A DNA stretch of 64,000 nucleotides, from positions 62,001-126,000 of the forward strand of contig NZ_JAHSTV010000010.1 of assembly GCF_019145235.1 (NCBI RefSeq). The letters are read 5' to 3'. Below are positions 31,991 through 41,383 of this stretch, one piece after another. The position numbers were made by a program, and so were the translations under genes. The notes beneath the pieces are model-generated. The model was not told where the DNA came from and ran no database searches. It saw only the letters and a program-made list of their open reading frames with translations. The DNA comes from Pseudomonas farris. GTDB taxonomy: Bacteria; Pseudomonadota; Gammaproteobacteria; Pseudomonadales; Pseudomonadaceae. Numbering within the stretch: position 1 is the first letter of the stretch; every line of letters begins with the position of its first letter.

Positions 31991-33301
31991 ATGCACGTTA
32001 TAATGGTTATCGATGGCTCCGCCGGTGACTTGCATCCTTATCTTGCAATTGGCACTACTTTACTTCAGCGAAATCACCGAGTCACTATTCTCGCGAATGA
32101 TCTGTATGCCAAAATAATAACTTCGCAAGGGTTCAATTTCGTTTCTTCGGGACCTCCAAAAGAACTCCAGGATCGCTGGGCAATGCCGGCGATGTGGGAG
32201 GCCAAGACCGCCTTCGCCACGGCCTGGCGTTATGGTGTAGCCCCCAATCTGCGTCGTAGGTTCAGGCAAATCACTGACCTACTGGACGACGAAACAGTGC
32301 TAGTGTCGTCTCAAATGAGTTGTTTTGCCGCCCGCCTGGTACAGGATGCGCTCGATATCCCGCTGGTCACTGCATGGGTGTCGCCGCTGCAATTCATGTC
32401 CTCCCACGTGCCGATGGAGCTAAAGGTCCGCAACCGCCCCTGGCTCAGCCCTCATATTGCGAAGGCCGCCAAGACCTGGTTCATCGACCATTTCGTGGGG
32501 GATCGGCTGTGCAAGAACGATATCAATCATGTTCGACAAGATCTCGGCCTGGCCCCGGTATCGAGCATCATCCGCCGCTGGGTGCATTCTCCGCTCGCCT
32601 CCGTAGGGCTGTTCCCTTCCTGGTTCTCGCCACCGCAACCGGACTGGCCCAGCGCCGCCGCACTGACCGGCTTTCCCCTGTTCGATATGAGTTCCTCCCT
32701 TGCGCCCAATGTTGAGTTGGAGCAGTTCCTCTTCAATGGGCCGCCGCCGGTGCTGGTGGCCACTGGCTCGGCGATGTCCAATGGCAAAGCCTATTTCACT
32801 ACTGCCGTCGATGCCCTGCGGGGGTTGAACCTGCGCGGCATCGTACTAACCTCAGCGCCGGAACAACTGCCAGCACTACCATCTGGATTCATGCACTGCC
32901 CTGGTGTGGCGCTGCCAAGCGTACTGCCACGGATCAGAGCCTTCATTCATCACGGGGGCATCGGCACGATGGCACAAGCGTTCGCCGCCGGGGTGCCACA
33001 GCTGATAGTACCCTCGGCGATGGATCAGATCGACAACGCCGCGCGCATATGTAGGATCGGCGCCGGCCTGCAACTGGCCATGCCGATCTGCACGTCCACC
33101 TTGAGTCAGGCGCTGCAAACCCTACTGGAAGATCAGACGATGGCGCGTCGGCGCGAGTCCATCTGCAAACAGATGGAGATGGATAGCGGCGTCCTCGCTT
33201 GCGCCAGGGCGGCAGACCTGATCGAGCGGGTCGGACGGGATCACTTGCCTGCGGGCGAACGCTCACATGTCGAACGCCGGTCGAGCGCGCTGGCCGACTA
33301 G
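31991..33301 (+). CDS. GT1 (MGT/RhlB-like) glycosyltransferase
   Basis: 436 residues. The start HVIMVIDGSAGDLHPYLAIG is typical of the RhlB and macrolide-GT group (acceptor-binding N-domain). The donor-binding signature is FIHHGGIGTMAQAF near residue 319, then AGVPQLIVPSAMDQIDNA. The ATG has AAGG 9 bases upstream; in-frame codons before it lack a site. Such enzymes transfer sugars from NDP donors to lipids or small molecules. RhlB adds rhamnose to hydroxyalkanoyloxyalkanoates, but no rhlA is adjacent. The thioesterase 77 bp downstream suggests an acyl substrate. Confidence 0.8.
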   Translation: MHVIMVIDGSAGDLHPYLAIGTTLLQRNHRVTILANDLYAKIITSQGFNFVSSGPPKELQDRWAMPAMWEAKTAFATAWRYGVAPNLRRRFRQITDLLDDETVLVSSQMSCFAARLVQDALDIPLVTAWVSPLQFMSSHVPMELKVRNRPWLSPHIAKAAKTWFIDHFVGDRLCKNDINHVRQDLGLAPVSSIIRRWVHSPLASVGLFPSWFSPPQPDWPSAAALTGFPLFDMSSSLAPNVELEQFLFNGPPPVLVATGSAMSNGKAYFTTAVDALRGLNLRGIVLTSAPEQLPALPSGFMHCPGVALPSVLPRIRAFIHHGGIGTMAQAFAAGVPQLIVPSAMDQIDNAARICRIGAGLQLAMPICTSTLSQALQTLLEDQTMARRRESICKQMEMDSGVLACARAADLIERVGRDHLPAGERSHVERRSSALAD

Positions 33302-33377
33302 ATCGGAGCGGATTGAGCAGGTCCGCACCGTAAACCATAAAAATTGTCCCATCAAGCCTCACTCAACGGAGTATTTC

Positions 33378-33833
33378 ATGGATATTGCAACCAAGCCCGA
33401 ACAGTCTCCTGCCTTCATCGCGAAAATCGTCGTGCGTTGGCGCGACCTTGATCCCATGGGACATGTGAACAACGCAGTCTATCTGACCTATCTGGAGGAG
33501 GCCCGGCTCCAGTTCGGGCAAAAAATCGGCCTGAGTTTCGATCCGCGCGCGGTCCCCGTGATGGCGAGTAGCGAAAACCATTACCGCCGCCCCATCGAGT
33601 GGCCGGCCAATCTGCACGTGCAATTGTTCATTCAGCGCATGGGCCGCACCTCCACCACCTTGGGCCACCGGATCGTCGATGCGACGAACCAGGAAAAGTT
33701 GTATTGCGAGGGGCACGTCACCACAGTTTGGTTCAATCGCGTTGATGGCAAGGCCATTGAAGCTCCGTCCCAGCTGCGCGAGTTGGCGGAGAATGAGTCG
33801 CACGCTAACTCTGTAGATACCTCTTTACCTTAG
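33378..33833 (+). CDS. 4HBT hotdog-fold acyl-CoA thioesterase
   Basis: 151 residues with GGAG 6 bases upstream. WRDLDPMGHVNNAVYLTYLEEAR is the YbgC/FadM-type 4HBT signature, with the active-site Asp in WRDLD. HYRRPIEWPANLHVQ and LYCEGHVTTVWFN complete the hotdog strands. It hydrolyses acyl-CoA or acyl-carrier thioesters. It is co-directional with the glycosyltransferase and may supply or edit its acyl acceptor. Confidence 0.8.
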   Translation: MDIATKPEQSPAFIAKIVVRWRDLDPMGHVNNAVYLTYLEEARLQFGQKIGLSFDPRAVPVMASSENHYRRPIEWPANLHVQLFIQRMGRTSTTLGHRIVDATNQEKLYCEGHVTTVWFNRVDGKAIEAPSQLRELAENESHANSVDTSLP

Positions 33834-33836
33834 GCT

Positions 33837-33945
33837 CTATACGAAAAGTACTTTCGCAAACACCGCTGGCGCAGCGATTGAGACCATCGTTGCAAAACTT
33901 GTTGCAAGCTTATCGAAGCGCGTAACGATGCGACGATGGTCAGTC
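33837..33945 (-). pseudogene. IS5-family transposase 3' fragment
   Basis: The minus strand encodes RRIVTRFDKLATSFATMVSIA and ends at a TAG at 33837-33839. TRFDKLA..F is the conserved end of IS5-group transposases. The rest of the gene is missing, replaced by resolvase sequence. Confidence 0.5.
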
Positions 33946-34007
33946 AGTACTTCATCTTGTAAGTAGTCGAGTCCTCGCGCCACTGGCCTCGCTGGTCATA
34001 TAAGCAT

Positions 34008-34231
34008 GTTGTGTTGTCCGCTGCTCGGTCACGTGGTCGAGTCGGTGGCCGTCTGAAAGGCCTGCCCTCTGAGGCGAAAGCGACGGCTATGACCGCAGAA
34101 ACGCTGTACCGAGAGGAGCGGTTAAGTGTTAGCGCCATTGGCAATAAAATGCAGATATCTAAAAGTACGCTTTACCGTTACCTCCGGCATTGCGGCATGC
34201 CGGCCATATTAAACAGGGACTGGCCCGATTG
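34008..34231 (+). pseudogene. Serine resolvase C-terminal fragment
   Basis: The frame reads RSRGRVGGRLKGLPSEAKA, the linker found in Tn3-type resolvases, then YREERLSVSAIGNKMQISKS and TLYRYLRHCGM, the C-terminal HTH. The catalytic domain is absent. With the IS5 scrap upstream, it marks a decayed transposon junction between the glycosyltransferase block and the chitin-degradation genes. Confidence 0.65.
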
Positions 34232-34350
34232 AAGAAAATGGATATCGGCTAACACATGGTCCCACTGGTCGAACGCCGCTATCTTTCCTCGTGCAACATG
34301 ACCTGCACAAAGCCATGATTCCAAAATCCAGAAAATCGTTTTTTTCGAAG

Positions 34351-34383
34351 GCAAAGAAAAGCCCGGCATTTCTGCCGAGCTTT
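34351..34383 (-). terminator. Intrinsic terminator of the chitinase gene
   Basis: On the minus strand an AAGCTCGGCA stem pairs across GAAA with TGCCGGGCTT and runs into TTCTTTG, about 10 bases after the chitinase stop. Confidence 0.7.
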
Positions 34384-34393
34384 GCATACCGCT

Positions 34394-35860
34394 CTAAGCG
34401 CGCCGTTTGATTGCGACCTTCGACCACAGAGTAAAGGCGACTGGTGGTGTCCAGCCTGAGTTTGATGTGTGCTCTTGCAGGCACAAGTACTTATTGCCTT
34501 CGTAAGTCACGCCATCCTCCTTGCGATACCGATGGTTCAATTGCCATTCAGGATACTCTGGGTCTGTTATGTCTCCAGCGGTTCTAACGCTCAGGCTCTT
34601 GCTGGGAAGCGACTCTTTTCCCGAAGAGTCTGTTGCCGTAACAAAGTAGCTGTACTGAGTGTTCGGTGTTAGACCTGAGTCTTCCAGCGTCAAGGTCGCC
34701 GTATGGCCTATTGGAGTCCCATTTCGGTACAGCGTGTATGTTTCGATCGGACGAGGACCGGCTGAAGCCCCCCAACTCAAGGTCATGTTGGTTTCAGTCA
34801 CGTCCCTAGAGGACAAATTTGCGGGAGCCGTTGGCCGGTCACCGATACCTGTCTCACCGTGAATTAACGGGGCATAGCGATTGTAGAACTCCCAATCGTA
34901 GGGAACATTATCTCTGCTAACGCCATCGTCCCAGTTGATCGACCAGGTCATCAGTCCTTTGATGGAGTGGCTGGCAGCATCGAGACGTTTGAACGCATTA
35001 ACTACCGCAGCAGGCTCAATTACATAGCCTGTAGCCGCAGCGTCAACGTTGGCAGGTAAGCCAATGACGAACTTGTCCGCGGGAATGGCGATGTAGTCCC
35101 GAGTGCCGGTTACCAAGCTTTCGGTCAGGTAGTAAAGAAAGTCCTCTTTCATCGCATCATTGTTCTGCGCAATCCAGGCCCCCTGACCGTCATTGAACTC
35201 TTGAACCCAGATCCCATCGCCACCTTGGTTGTAGTATTGAGGCGCGATGAAGTCGTAGTACCCCTCAAGCGCCTGAACGTAACCAACATACTTGCCGTCA
35301 ACCCTGAGATAGGGAAACTCAGGCGCCATGCTGATGATGAAATGCTTTCCCTCACCCTTGTAGTGATCCTTCACCAGTTTCAAGGCTGCAGGCAGCACCG
35401 TCTTGTTGTCAGCGAAATCAATGGCGTTTTGCTCAAGGTCGATGTCCAACCCATCGAAGCCGTAGATTTCAACCAAGCGGATGATCTCATTCGCCAGTGG
35501 TTGTTCATCCCCTTTGCGCAACTCGATATGAGCGTCGGCGCCACCCAACGAGATCAAGACAGCCCTTCCCTGACTGTTCAGCACGCCTACCTGGCGGCGA
35601 AACTCGTCGTCGGAGAGGTTATAGGGTTTGAAAGTAGGAATGCCCTGGCCTTTCATAAAAGCCACAGCAACAACGTTGTAGTCCTTGGGTACATCCACCA
35701 GATCCAGATTGGCGAACTGCCCACCTTGATAACCGTCACCATGGCCAGCCGGCCAGTTATGCCAAAAACCCATCAGGATTTTTTTATTGGCAATGCTAGG
35801 CATCAAAGAGGCTGAATCACTTACTTTGGACTTCAGTAATGAAAAATCAATCTTAGACAT
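34394..35860 (-). CDS. chiC: GH18 chitinase with FnIII and chitin-binding domains, ChiC-like
   Basis: 488 residues. The TIM barrel opens at KKILMGFWHNWPAGHGDGYQ. The catalytic DGLDIDLEQ (general acid Glu) lies near residue 140, and FIAPQYYNQGG and LMTWSINWD are further GH18 strands. A fibronectin III domain (about 345-430) and a CBM5/12 module (WQLNHRYRKEDGVTYEGNKY to SGWTPPVAFTLW) follow. The N-terminus is polar with no signal peptide, as reported for P. aeruginosa ChiC, which is nevertheless released. It cleaves chitin and may act with the LPMO gene just upstream on the same strand. Confidence 0.85.
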   Translation of the reverse strand: MSKIDFSLLKSKVSDSASLMPSIANKKILMGFWHNWPAGHGDGYQGGQFANLDLVDVPKDYNVVAVAFMKGQGIPTFKPYNLSDDEFRRQVGVLNSQGRAVLISLGGADAHIELRKGDEQPLANEIIRLVEIYGFDGLDIDLEQNAIDFADNKTVLPAALKLVKDHYKGEGKHFIISMAPEFPYLRVDGKYVGYVQALEGYYDFIAPQYYNQGGDGIWVQEFNDGQGAWIAQNNDAMKEDFLYYLTESLVTGTRDYIAIPADKFVIGLPANVDAAATGYVIEPAAVVNAFKRLDAASHSIKGLMTWSINWDDGVSRDNVPYDWEFYNRYAPLIHGETGIGDRPTAPANLSSRDVTETNMTLSWGASAGPRPIETYTLYRNGTPIGHTATLTLEDSGLTPNTQYSYFVTATDSSGKESLPSKSLSVRTAGDITDPEYPEWQLNHRYRKEDGVTYEGNKYLCLQEHTSNSGWTPPVAFTLWSKVAIKRRA

Positions 35861-35907
35861 TGCTCTATTCCTTCAGAACTATACCAGGAGCCGTACATGG
35901 CCCGACT

Positions 35908-36543
35908 TTATTTAAAGTTCACATCAAACGCCTGATAGAACGCATTGCCAGTATCAGCAACCACCCAAAGTAAGACAATGACATGATGACCGTGCTTACC
36001 CGTTGGCAGCTTTACTTCATGTTCAATCTTCGCCTTCAATTCGGCGGCATGCTGGTAGTACGGAACCTGAGTATAAAAATCATCGTAGAAGGACTTTGGT
36101 TCAAGCTGAGCGCGGCTGATACGCTTTTCAGGATCCCAACCGTCTTTGGTGATAAACCAACTGTAACCCCGAGTCACGTGAGGCATGGTGTATACCCATT
36201 TGACATGAAACGTCTGGCCCGGGTCGACATTCAACAGAGGCCAGGTAAATGGGCGATTTAGCTTTTGGCTCATTTCCTCGTTAGTGAAGTTAACGCAGTC
36301 GCGGGCATCAGTCTTGCCACCACTGAGGATATAATCATCCGCCGGTGGCACAAGGCTCACGTTGTCAGTCTCATAAGGCCTTGGGAATGGGCCTGCAGTC
36401 AATGATGGAAAGTTCTTACCTCCTTCCATTTCATTAGCCTGCCAGTCAAGGATAAGACCTTCGTCTGTCGCAATAGCAGAACGACTAGGAGGGGAAATTA
36501 CACGACCGTGTTTCAACTGCGGTTTGGATTCTGGCTTATTCAT
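35908..36543 (-). CDS. AA10 lytic polysaccharide monooxygenase without signal peptide
   Basis: 211 residues. KHGRVISPPSRSA is the AA10 start. The second copper ligand is in MPHVTRGYSWFITKDGW near residue 122, and VVADTGNAFYQAFDVNF holds the axial aromatic. Family members need His as the mature N-terminus, but here it is His12 behind MNKPESKPQLK, with no hydrophobic signal. Activity therefore requires removal of 11 residues by an unknown route. AAAGGA lies 7 bases before the ATG. The gene is followed after 47 bp by the chitinase gene, so joint chitin attack is likely. Confidence 0.8.
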   Translation of the reverse strand: MNKPESKPQLKHGRVISPPSRSAIATDEGLILDWQANEMEGGKNFPSLTAGPFPRPYETDNVSLVPPADDYILSGGKTDARDCVNFTNEEMSQKLNRPFTWPLLNVDPGQTFHVKWVYTMPHVTRGYSWFITKDGWDPEKRISRAQLEPKSFYDDFYTQVPYYQHAAELKAKIEHEVKLPTGKHGHHVIVLLWVVADTGNAFYQAFDVNFK

Positions 36544-36943
36544 TGGTTCATTCCTTTGATTAGTTGATCTCCTCTCTAGAGGAGAACTCTCAGGCTAGCG
36601 CAAGGTTTTAGATTGTCCACCATAAAAAATAAATACGACCACAAAAGCAGAAGAACACAAGGTGGTGAACTCTCCCAACACCCGTACTTCACTCTTCTCC
36701 ACCAAAAATAAACAGATGAGAAGGTACTATCAAACTGATACCAACCTATAACCTTTCGAAATACATATCTAGAAAAATATAACTTTAACTTCTTGAGCAA
36801 GAAGCATGGACAGCATGAAAATGTCGGCTAAGGTGAGATAGTGCCCTAGTGAGATACGCATTTAAACTCCGATTGGGCGAGAAAAACCTCAGGACACTTG
36901 CGCAAAGCATGGCGCATATTTTTTTGCAAGGAGGCGCACAAAC
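36544..36943. other. Divergent intergenic region between LPMO and oxidase genes
   Basis: About 400 AT-rich bases separate two outward-reading genes, so both promoters should be here. No convincing -35/-10 pair or known operator was recognised. The only clear element is AAGGAGG, 9 bases before the oxidase ATG. Confidence 0.4.
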
Positions 36944-38632
36944 ATGAGCACGACAAAAAGCACTTCGGACTTCATTACAATAACGGAAGACAACAAGACA
37001 TTTTCAACCTTACAGAAAGGCTTCAATCTCCGATGGCCACCAAGTGCCGGAACAGGAGCGAAACGAATCTACGTATGCAAAACACCAGAAGGAGTACTAG
37101 ACGCTGCGAATGAAGCACTATCACAAGGCTTTCGGATCACCATAAGGAGCGGAGCGCATTGCTATGAAGGCTTCGTATCGAACCAGCTAAACAACGAAAA
37201 CTTGGCAATTATTGACGTGGGCGAACTCAAAGGGTTTTCTCATGATACTGATGGTAAAATTCAGCCTCTATATAAACATGACAGCAATACCCCAACAAAT
37301 TATAAATACGCCGCATTCACAGGCAGTCAAAACTGGGATGGTTATGTGGCAATGTATAAACAGAGCGGTAAGACAATACCTGGCGGTTCGTGCTATTCCG
37401 TAGGGGTTGGTGGCCACATTAGCGGCGGCGGATACGGTTTACTGTCTCGCCTTCAGGGGTTGACCGTCGACTGGGTAACAGGAGTGGACATCCTGATTCC
37501 GGACCCAGCCAATAGCGGCAGATCGTTAATCCCTGTCCATGTCAGTCCGAGTTCAAATCTTAAAATACATCGAGAACTTTTCAAGGCTTGTTGTGGGGCC
37601 GGCGGCGGAAATTTCGGCATAATTATTCGATACTACTTCGACGACCTGCCCGAGCCCCCACAAAAAGCTTATTGGACAACGCTCTCTTGGGATTGGTCAG
37701 ACTTCGACAAAATCAGTTTTAGAAAGTTTCTGCGCGGATATCACGACTGGTTCGCCAAAAACGATTCAGACGCAACCTCAAATGTTTTGTCCAAAGCAAA
37801 CGGTGGTCTTTTTACCCTACTGAAACTGAATCACATCGACTCCAACCCGAAAGTTATTCTGGCCATCCAATACACGGGACGCGATGGCATGGTGGGCGAT
37901 CACGAACGAGATGCACCATTTAACGATTTTCTCTCAGCAATAAACAGTGCAGCACCGGGCCACGGCAAACTATACGACGGCTTCGTATTACCAAACATCG
38001 CACCAAGACCTCATAGCATGGCCGGCGGTGCTATCACCAAAGCTTCGCCAGGACTTCTTATGGACTGGTTCTATATCACCCAGATGATTAATGCGTCAGG
38101 AAACAATCAAAGAGGAAAATATAAATCCGCCTACCAAGTGGATAATTTTACCAACGAAGAATGCGATGCATTTTACAACAATCTCAGCCCCCCTTCCAAA
38201 GATGGGACATTCAGTCAATCACTTGTCCAAATTGATTCTTATGGTGGAAAAATCAATAGCTTCGGTCAAGGAGACACCGCAGTACCACAACGCAAATCAT
38301 TATTAAAGTCTCAATATCAAACCTACTGGACTGACCCTGCTCAAGATAATATTCAACTCGCATGGATCAATAAAATCTACGAAGACGTCCACGCTAGTCA
38401 ACTCAACAAGCGACCTGGCATCGAGGGGCGATATGAAGGGTGCTACATCAACTATCCGGATGTGGACATGCTATTGGTAAACGGCACGCCTGATGATAGT
38501 TGGCTTGAGCTTTACTATGGAAATGCGGGTTTGGTAGAGGAGTTAATTTTCTTGAAGAACCAGGTAGACCCTAACAACCTTTTCAGGCACCAGATGTCGA
38601 TACCGCTAGCACGAGACAGTAAAAGACAATAA
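36944..38632 (+). CDS. Berberine-bridge-type FAD oxidase
   Basis: 562 residues. The PCMH-type FAD domain has TIRSGAHCYEGF near residue 72, whose His is the usual covalent FAD site. IPGGSCYSVGVGGHISGGGYG has a Cys near 150 at the second attachment site, so the flavin is probably bicovalent, as in oligosaccharide oxidases. The BBE C-terminus reads YYGNAGLVEELIFLKNQVD and PNNLFRHQMSIP. No signal peptide is seen. Relatives oxidise the reducing end of sugars and release H2O2. Since LPMOs use H2O2 as co-substrate, supply to the divergent LPMO is an attractive inference. GC is lower than in the neighbours, suggesting separate transfer. Confidence 0.8.
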   Translation: MSTTKSTSDFITITEDNKTFSTLQKGFNLRWPPSAGTGAKRIYVCKTPEGVLDAANEALSQGFRITIRSGAHCYEGFVSNQLNNENLAIIDVGELKGFSHDTDGKIQPLYKHDSNTPTNYKYAAFTGSQNWDGYVAMYKQSGKTIPGGSCYSVGVGGHISGGGYGLLSRLQGLTVDWVTGVDILIPDPANSGRSLIPVHVSPSSNLKIHRELFKACCGAGGGNFGIIIRYYFDDLPEPPQKAYWTTLSWDWSDFDKISFRKFLRGYHDWFAKNDSDATSNVLSKANGGLFTLLKLNHIDSNPKVILAIQYTGRDGMVGDHERDAPFNDFLSAINSAAPGHGKLYDGFVLPNIAPRPHSMAGGAITKASPGLLMDWFYITQMINASGNNQRGKYKSAYQVDNFTNEECDAFYNNLSPPSKDGTFSQSLVQIDSYGGKINSFGQGDTAVPQRKSLLKSQYQTYWTDPAQDNIQLAWINKIYEDVHASQLNKRPGIEGRYEGCYINYPDVDMLLVNGTPDDSWLELYYGNAGLVEELIFLKNQVDPNNLFRHQMSIPLARDSKRQ

Positions 38633-38647
38633 GGGACGGACATTCCC

Positions 38648-38686
38648 GATAGCATGCACTGCCTCGGCAGTGCATGCTATCTTTTT
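38648..38686 (+). terminator. Strong terminator of the oxidase gene
   Basis: A perfect 16-bp stem, GATAGCATGCACTGCC with GGCAGTGCATGCTATC, closes on TC and is followed by TTTTT. Confidence 0.85.
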
Positions 38687-38690
38687 GGGA

Positions 38691-39040
38691 TCAATTAGCC
38701 CACGACTCAAAGAACATAAAGCAACGCTCGTCAATAAGAAAAGTGTCACGCATGAAGTCGGCCATCCACTCGTAGTTCTCAAACGGAAAGTCCACCCCAT
38801 ACCCGGTGGTCTGCCAGTAAGGTGCGTTTATGTAGTGGAAGGTGTGGGAACGGTCGTAGCGTTCGGCACAATTCAACCAAGGCACTTTCGACATAGGTGC
38901 CGGACAGACGCAGCCAAGCGCCAAAAGGTTTCTTCGATCCACAGAAGGTTGATGGCCGGACCGGTGGTGGCAGTACCAAACGTCTGCCCGGTGACCTTGC
39001 CGGCAAATGCATGGTGCTGCAGGTAGAAGAACCGGTCGCG
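38691..39040 (-). pseudogene. 3' part of an unknown gene, cut by a group II intron and frameshifted
   Basis: Directly after the intron 3' end, the minus strand reads YRDRFFYLQHHAFAGKVTGQ, then TTGPAINLLWIEETFWRL. A frameshift near 38890 moves to SKVPWLNCAERYDRSHTFHY and GYGVDFPFENYEWMADF, which ends FFESWAN at 38691. I do not recognise the family. The matching 5' exon is not on the other side of the intron, where IS66 sequence lies, so the locus was also rearranged. Confidence 0.5.
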
Positions 39041-40940
39041 GTAGGAATGGCAGTCACCTGCCACCCCCCGCACAGATCCGTACGTGCGGAATTACCGCAT
39101 ACGGCTCCTGCCTTGGGTTTTAACGCCGAAGCGGGTTATGGGATGAGGATGCATTGGTAGCTCGCGCGGATAGGGAATGAACAGCCTGGCTAGCGCAGTC
39201 ATGCGCTCCCAGTTCAGTCGCTGACTCCGCCGTTTAAGGGCATGCCTCCACGCTCCGATAATTTCCCGGCGAAAAGCATCCAGCCTCCGTGTATTACCGG
39301 GTACGTGGTAGTAATTGCAATAACCTCTAAACAGCTGACTCAACCACTGTCCGATCACAGGGACAGGCTCGTGCCTGCGCTTATGCAACTGTGCCCGTAT
39401 TTCCTTGAGCATTGCTCTCATACGTTTGCTGATGGTCGAGCGCCCCACCACGAACATCCCGTTCTTGGTTTGACTACAGAAATGCGTGAACCCGAGGAAA
39501 TCGAAAGTTTCCGGTTTCCCTTCGCCACGCTTCTTGCAGTCTTCGGCCGCGAACCAGCCAAACCGCAGCAGACGTGTTTTCTCTGGGTGTAGAGTCAGGT
39601 TGAACTGAGCGAGTCGAGCTTCCAAAGCATGGCGAAAGCTCCATGCATCTTCACGCTTTTCGAACCCAAGCACGCTGTCGTCTGCATACCGCACGGCAAT
39701 CATCTCGCCCTGTGCTGTACGCCCACGCCATTGCCTAATCCACAAATCCATCACGTAGTGCAGGTAGATATTGGCCAGCAACGGTGAAATAGGCGCGCCT
39801 TGCGGTGTGCCCTGCTTCGCCGGGATTCGCTTTCCATTCTCGATAACGCCAGTACGGAGCCATCGAGCTATCAACCCTAACACTCGCCTATCTGGATTCG
39901 GTGTTGCAAGAAGCACATCATCCATTCGTGATCGATCGTGTCAAAGAACGCACGAATATCCACGTCCAATATCCACCGAACCCGAGAGTTCTGTATTCCC
40001 ACCGACAAAGCATCCAATGCATCGTGTTGCCCTCGACCAGGGCGAAACCCATACGAGAGTCCGAGAAAATTCTGCTCATAGATCGCATTGAGCACCTGCA
40101 CTACTGCTGTCTGGACGATCTTATCTTCCAGCGCGGTGACACCCAGCGGTCGCTCGCTGCCATCTGCCTTCGGGACGAAAACCCGTCGAACAGGTTTGGC
40201 TCGGTACCGCCCACTGTGCACTTTGTCATGCAAGGTTTTCAGTTTCTCTTGAAGATCTTGCTCGTACTCTCGCCACGATATTCCATCCACACCACAGGCG
40301 GCGTCTCGCTTGAGGTTGTAAAAACTCTCGCGTAGTAGCTCGACCGTGACGTGGTGCAATAAACTCGTGAACTTGACCCGGCGATCCTGCCGGGCTGCTT
40401 GACGTACAGCGGGCAACCCTGACAACGCGCTTATCCGGCTCTGCGTCCGGGGCGCGGAAAGTTGCTCACTGTTCCCCTTGGCTAGCCCCCTTTCCTCCAT
40501 CACCTCCGCCGGGCCAGGCCCATTGTTCGGCAACTTCTCAGGTACTACGGGGCTATCCGACTTCTCATTCGCGTAGACGGCAGACGCTCGGCTTGTGGCC
40601 TTTCCTGCCCCGTCTGGCTTGTCACGACCAGACACGAATGAGATCTCCCAGCTTCCGTACAGTTGACTTCCCAGCATGCTCAGGGTCTACGACCGCGCAG
40701 GGCGTGATACATGACTTGCGATTATCGTCATGCACACTGTGGCCTTCCGCTTCGCTTAACAGCGTCGGCGCCCCGGACTCATGATTTCGCGGCTCAATGG
40801 CTGGCCTGCTGGTTTCCCCTGCCAACGCTTCGCCGTACACCTCACGGTGCACAACGCATGACTCGGGGTCGAGGTGTTTCGCCATAACTTCTCTCGTAGG
40901 GACTTTCACCCTTTATCAACTGCCAGCTTGGCTGGCGCAC
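39041..40940 (-). mobile_element. Group II intron, nearly full length
   Basis: The 5' end is GTGCGCCAGCC at 40940, with GGTGAAAGTCCCTACGAGAG shortly after, as in many bacterial introns. Domain V is GAGCCGTATGCGG-TAATT-CCGCACGTACGG (about 39072-39106), next to domain VI and a 3' end at CCTAC (39041). The encoded maturase lies in domain IV. The flanks do not come from one gene, so either it inserted at an IS66 edge or recombination replaced one side. Its maturase is frameshifted, so it cannot move unaided. Confidence 0.75.
39092..40677 (-). pseudogene. ltrA: Group II intron reverse transcriptase/maturase, frameshifted
   Basis: The first frame (40677 to 39877) holds the RT fingers: GVDGISWREYEQDLQEKL, PKADGSERPLGVTALEDKIV and DVDIRAFFDTIDHEW. 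The second (to 39092) holds KQGTPQGAPISPLLANIYL, the catalytic VRYADDS, and the maturase domain QLFRGYCNYYHVPGNTRRL. One base is missing near 39888, between HRI and DRRVL, so the enzyme is split. No HNH endonuclease domain follows the maturase domain. Confidence 0.85.
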
Positions 40941-41023
40941 TAACTGCTCCATGAACCCCACATTCAAAGCCGCAATTTGATGCCGGATGCTGTGCTCCCG
41001 ATTTCTTTCCGGAGCCAGCCCTT

Positions 41024-41365
41024 ATGATGCGTCCCGACGCTAAAGTGGAAAAAGTGTATCTGTACCCCAAACCCGTGGACTTCCGAAAATCCATCGACGG
41101 CTTGGCCGCCCTAGTCGAGTTGGATATCAAAGTCGCGGGATTCGACCCAGTGCTTTTTGTTTTTCTCAACAAGCCCCGTAACCGAGTGAAGATTTTGTAC
41201 TGGGAGCGCAACGGCTTCTGCCTTTGGCTCAAGCGCCTCGAGTCCGAGCGTTCTAAAACCGCCCCTGCCCTCACCGACGAGGCCATTGTCTTGAGTGTTG
41301 AACTCAACTGGTTACTGGACGGTTTTGATCTAGCGCAGCCGTCCGCATCAGGTTTTGACGCCTGA
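41024..41365 (+). CDS. tnpB: IS66-family TnpB (Orf2)
   Basis: 113 residues: VEKVYLYPKPVDFRKSIDGL, ALVELDIKVAGFDPVLFVFL and RVKILYWERNGFCLWLKRLE are the IS66 Orf2 landmarks. It looks intact, but the transposase gene tnpC behind it is cut after about 60 codons and the group II intron lies just upstream, so the element is dead. Confidence 0.85.
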   Translation: MMRPDAKVEKVYLYPKPVDFRKSIDGLAALVELDIKVAGFDPVLFVFLNKPRNRVKILYWERNGFCLWLKRLESERSKTAPALTDEAIVLSVELNWLLDGFDLAQPSASGFDA

Positions 41366-41383
41366 TTGGGTATAATCCGCGGC

